64,000 bases of DNA from the NCBI GenBank assembly GCA_910574195.1, contig CAJTBF010000002.1, positions 124,001 through 188,000 on the forward strand, given 5' to 3'. Position 1 is the stretch's first letter. Each line of letters starts with the position of its first letter. This DNA is from Lachnospiraceae bacterium. Its GTDB lineage: Bacteria > Bacillota > Clostridia > Lachnospirales > Lachnospiraceae. A model generated the notes under the pieces. The model made no database searches. It was not told the DNA's origin and saw only the letters and a program-made list of their open reading frames with translations. The translations under genes and the position numbers were made by a program. Below are positions 61,392 to 64,000 of this stretch, piece by piece.

Positions 61392-63896
61392 TTATACCTC
61401 CGGGCAATTTTTAACAATTTCAAATATTTTATAGCCACATATTGAAGAATGCTTTGAAGAAACTTTCTCAGGCAAATATTTTGACCATGCTTTTAAATCG
61501 TATAATTCTGTTTCGTCTACTTCTAATGTATATTCGTGAGAAATAATCGTTTTTAATTTTTCAAACTCTTTTTCTTGTAAAGTTATAAAAAAACATTCTT
61601 CTAATGTGTTTTGTACAAATTTGTAAACAAGAGTTGTACCTGAGGAAATATAGAAAAATGGTGCCTTTGTTTTAGAGATATCTGTGCAAAAGCCTCGAAA
61701 GTGGGAGGGAAATAAATTATTCCTGTCCATTATTTGTCGTTCCTCTTTTTTATAAACACAATTTCCCAGATTATCTAAAAGCATTATTTCAGCAGTACTG
61801 GTTGAATCAACTAATAGTAAGTTGTCTGGTATATTAAAGAGAGCTGCCGATTCATACATAGGATTATAAAATTCTAATTCTCTGGTATGATCCTGTTCAT
61901 CTATTTTAAAAATAGTTTTCTTAGCAGAATCAAATAAATATAATGAGTTTCCTATGCTTCCAATACTGATAAACTGATGGGATGAATTTCCCAACGTTTC
62001 CAGGCTTACTTGATTTGAATTCATGTCAAAACACAAGGCTCGATTTGTATATGAATAAATGGCATATAATTTATTACCAAATTTAATGGATTGATTAATG
62101 TATGTCTGTTTTATAAGATTTCTGAAGGGCAACTTAATATACTCTAAATCGTCAGAATCCATATCAATCCTTATAATTGCCTCATACCAGGAAGGGATAC
62201 AGTACAAATAGTGTTTTTTGGAATATACTTGGGTGAATAATCTTTTACCATCATATTTTTCGATATACCTAATAGGTTTTTTCTTAAATGTTATTTTTGA
62301 AACATCAAAGATAGCAATTTCCCTGGCCTGAGATGGAATCAGAAAAATTTTATTTTTTCTTTTATAGATACCAACATATCCAGAGGTCTGAAATATAGAT
62401 TCATTTGGTATTTTGTCCACTATATGAGTGTGTTTTTCCTGTAGATTATATCGCATTAGTACATTCATTTTCCCGTGCACAAACCAAAGATCTTCCTCAT
62501 CAATACAGAGTGCCGAAGGCCATATAGGAATATCTTCTGCAGAAATTCTTCTTTTGCTTTTTACAAAAGTATCCTGGATCATAACAGGTTTTTGAACTTT
62601 TTTATATAAATTTATTACGGAACTTCGATCGCCGTAATAGGCATCAGTCTCTGCAATTGCCCAATTTAAATCAAAACCATTATCGAAGATTCCCCATGCT
62701 TCTTGTTTATATTTACGGACAATTTTTTTGTATTCCGCCAATAAACCTGGTCTCATTGATTTAAGAGTAGATTCATATAACGGATGGGGGCGCCACCAAA
62801 GAGCAATTTCAGTATTCTTTTGAAAGAAATCTAAAGTATCTTTGATCTTTTTTAAAACTTCAGGATGATTTAATAATGTGCTGACGCTTATATTATAAAG
62901 AATCGTTTTTTTTCTTTTTCCGGTATTTGTATAAATGATTTCTTTCCAATTTTCAGGAAGCCTTGTATCATCGCGTTGGGTTGTATGTACTCGATCGAAT
63001 TTAGGAGAACCTATACCAAAAATCTTGTTTTCCCAGTAACTACGATGAATCCCGGATAGATTTTTTTCCAGGACATTTACGAATAATTTTTTTGTATTTT
63101 CAGACTGTACAAAAACCATATCTGAATAGAGAACACCGTTGGAAAGGATATATCCGGCTCTGTCTTCCATAACTTCGACGCTATCAGGATTGACTTCCGC
63201 AGAAACATAATAAGGAATATATATAAGCTTCCGGCAGTATTCCTTTAATTTAGCAGTATAGAAAAAAGGATGTACCGTTGTTACATAGTTGTTCTCATCA
63301 TAAGGATTATGGATAAAAATGGCGTCCGGTTTTCTGGTTTTAAAGTCATAATTATTATAGTGGGTAATTGGAACATCCTCAGGAAATGCATCCCCCTCAT
63401 AATGTTCGCAGCGGAGGGTTCCATCGGGATTCTTGTCATAATAAGGAATCGGAATAACATATGCGTCGCATTCCGGATCTTCGTCCGCTGCTTTCCAGAC
63501 ACTTTCCAGAGAGTCCCACATAGATACTTTATATGGTAAGAAAACAATCTCTTTTTTAGAGGGGATGTCATTGCGGATGCTATTTTCGATTGTTGATAAG
63601 TACCCCTCTAATGATTCATACGTTTCGCGACTGTTCCATGTATTATTTTGTTCTGATTCTTTGTAAATGTGGTATAAAAATTCACAGTAATTCTCGATAT
63701 AGGATACGGTTATGCAGTCTGTTTCCTCGAATTCCTCTATGGTGGTCCCAATGGAAATAGCGCACTCCTGACATTGGCTAAGCAAAGACTTTGCAGAAGT
63801 ATATTGTTCTTTTGATCTATAAATTTCAATTTCTTTATGTGCCTGATGAAGTGTATTGACCATATCCAGAAGCTGCTGTTTAAGGACTGTTCTCAT
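61392..63896 (-). CDS. CDP-glycerol-glycerophosphotransferase-like protein with beta-propeller tail
   Basis: 834 residues. The N-terminal 440 resemble the GT-B CDP-glycerol glycerophosphotransferase fold: EIVFLPYKVSMWDSLESVWK, AVDADPECDAYVIPIPYYD-type motif, KTILYNISVSTLLNHPEVLK, LWWRPHPLYESTLKSM, AETDAYYGDRSSVINLYKKV. The remaining 400 residues are repeating beta units (WFVHGKMNVLMRYNLQ, KIFLIPSQAREIAIFDVS, HYLYCIPSWYEAIIRIDMDS, KLYAIYSYTNRALCFDMNSN, LYLFDSAKKTIFKIDEQD), a six- or seven-blade propeller. A transferase using a CDP-linked phosphonate or polyol is a reasonable guess. First gene of the run in this window; GAGAGG precedes it. Confidence 0.7.
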   Translation of the reverse strand: MRTVLKQQLLDMVNTLHQAHKEIEIYRSKEQYTSAKSLLSQCQECAISIGTTIEEFEETDCITVSYIENYCEFLYHIYKESEQNNTWNSRETYESLEGYLSTIENSIRNDIPSKKEIVFLPYKVSMWDSLESVWKAADEDPECDAYVIPIPYYDKNPDGTLRCEHYEGDAFPEDVPITHYNNYDFKTRKPDAIFIHNPYDENNYVTTVHPFFYTAKLKEYCRKLIYIPYYVSAEVNPDSVEVMEDRAGYILSNGVLYSDMVFVQSENTKKLFVNVLEKNLSGIHRSYWENKIFGIGSPKFDRVHTTQRDDTRLPENWKEIIYTNTGKRKKTILYNISVSTLLNHPEVLKKIKDTLDFFQKNTEIALWWRPHPLYESTLKSMRPGLLAEYKKIVRKYKQEAWGIFDNGFDLNWAIAETDAYYGDRSSVINLYKKVQKPVMIQDTFVKSKRRISAEDIPIWPSALCIDEEDLWFVHGKMNVLMRYNLQEKHTHIVDKIPNESIFQTSGYVGIYKRKNKIFLIPSQAREIAIFDVSKITFKKKPIRYIEKYDGKRLFTQVYSKKHYLYCIPSWYEAIIRIDMDSDDLEYIKLPFRNLIKQTYINQSIKFGNKLYAIYSYTNRALCFDMNSNQVSLETLGNSSHQFISIGSIGNSLYLFDSAKKTIFKIDEQDHTRELEFYNPMYESAALFNIPDNLLLVDSTSTAEIMLLDNLGNCVYKKEERQIMDRNNLFPSHFRGFCTDISKTKAPFFYISSGTTLVYKFVQNTLEECFFITLQEKEFEKLKTIISHEYTLEVDETELYDLKAWSKYLPEKVSSKHSSICGYKIFEIVKNCPEV

Positions 63897-64000
63897 AATC
63901 TACCTCTCACTAAAGTTGTTTATACGTAACTATCTAATCTATGATACGCATACACTTATACTTTTTGTCGTCTTACGTTTTTTTTCGATAAAGACCATAC
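63897..64000. other. Upstream gap at the window edge
   Basis: The last 104 bases contain no frame. A run of eight T near 63975 and AT-rich DNA could belong to a promoter, but no clear -35/-10 pair is seen. Confidence 0.3.

Overview
This window looks like chromosomal DNA of a motile anaerobic Firmicute, most likely a Lachnospiraceae/Clostridia member. That is inferred from the AT-leaning Gram-positive codon use, strong AGGAGG-type ribosome binding sites, a FlgM-FlgN-FlgK-FlgL-FliW-CsrA operon, a RbsABC-type sugar operon typical of gut clostridia, and clostridial mobile-element parts.

Region 1 (1-16.1 kb) is a degraded accessory island that starts at the 3' end of guaA, a known integration hotspot. 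It holds an XRE/HTH control pair, an IS3-family insertion, an ABC-F ATPase gene behind an attenuator leader, a truncated relaxase with mobC and a candidate oriT, three small cargo genes, a broken tnpV, two damaged ORF6N genes, a tRNA-Arg 3'-half attachment scar with an integrase remnant, an ISL3 transposase remnant, and many gene fragments among a few intact small genes (crcB, DUF1801, DUF5655). Its most unusual feature is a set of at least seven palindromes. Two lie inside the ORF6N genes at the same codons. Five lie between the genes and still encode the same short peptide motif.

Region 2 (16.1-28 kb) is a carbohydrate operon divergent from a PAS-LuxR regulator. It encodes a PfkB kinase, class II aldolase, rhamnulokinase-like FGGY kinase, Gfo/Idh/MocA dehydrogenase, an Old-Yellow-Enzyme-type flavoprotein with an Fe-S cysteine set, an RbsB/RbsA/RbsC importer and two TIM-barrel sugar isomerases/epimerases. 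Together they suggest import, redox remodelling, phosphorylation and aldol cleavage of an unusual sugar.

Region 3 (28-46 kb) carries a chemoreceptor, a D-2-hydroxyacid dehydrogenase, an MgtC-like protein, and the motility block: DUF6033, csrA, fliW, DUF6470, flgL, flgK, flgN, flgM, cheB, cheR, cheW, cheA, a FliK-like protein, a stand-alone FlhB C-terminal homologue and a PilZ protein.

Region 4 (46-64 kb) is a long minus-strand glycan cluster built around phosphonate chemistry: phosphonopyruvate decarboxylase, a cytidylyltransferase-PEP mutase fusion, an iron alcohol dehydrogenase resembling phosphonoacetaldehyde reductases, two LicC/PntC-like nucleotidyltransferases, WecB, a GT2, methyltransferases, a sulfatase-fold protein and a GT-B/beta-propeller protein. 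The simplest reading is synthesis of a 2-hydroxyethylphosphonate-decorated glycan, perhaps on the flagellum given its neighbours. Three otherwise unrelated proteins in it share one Rossmann-like module. Functions are assigned from motifs and family knowledge only; no database search was run.
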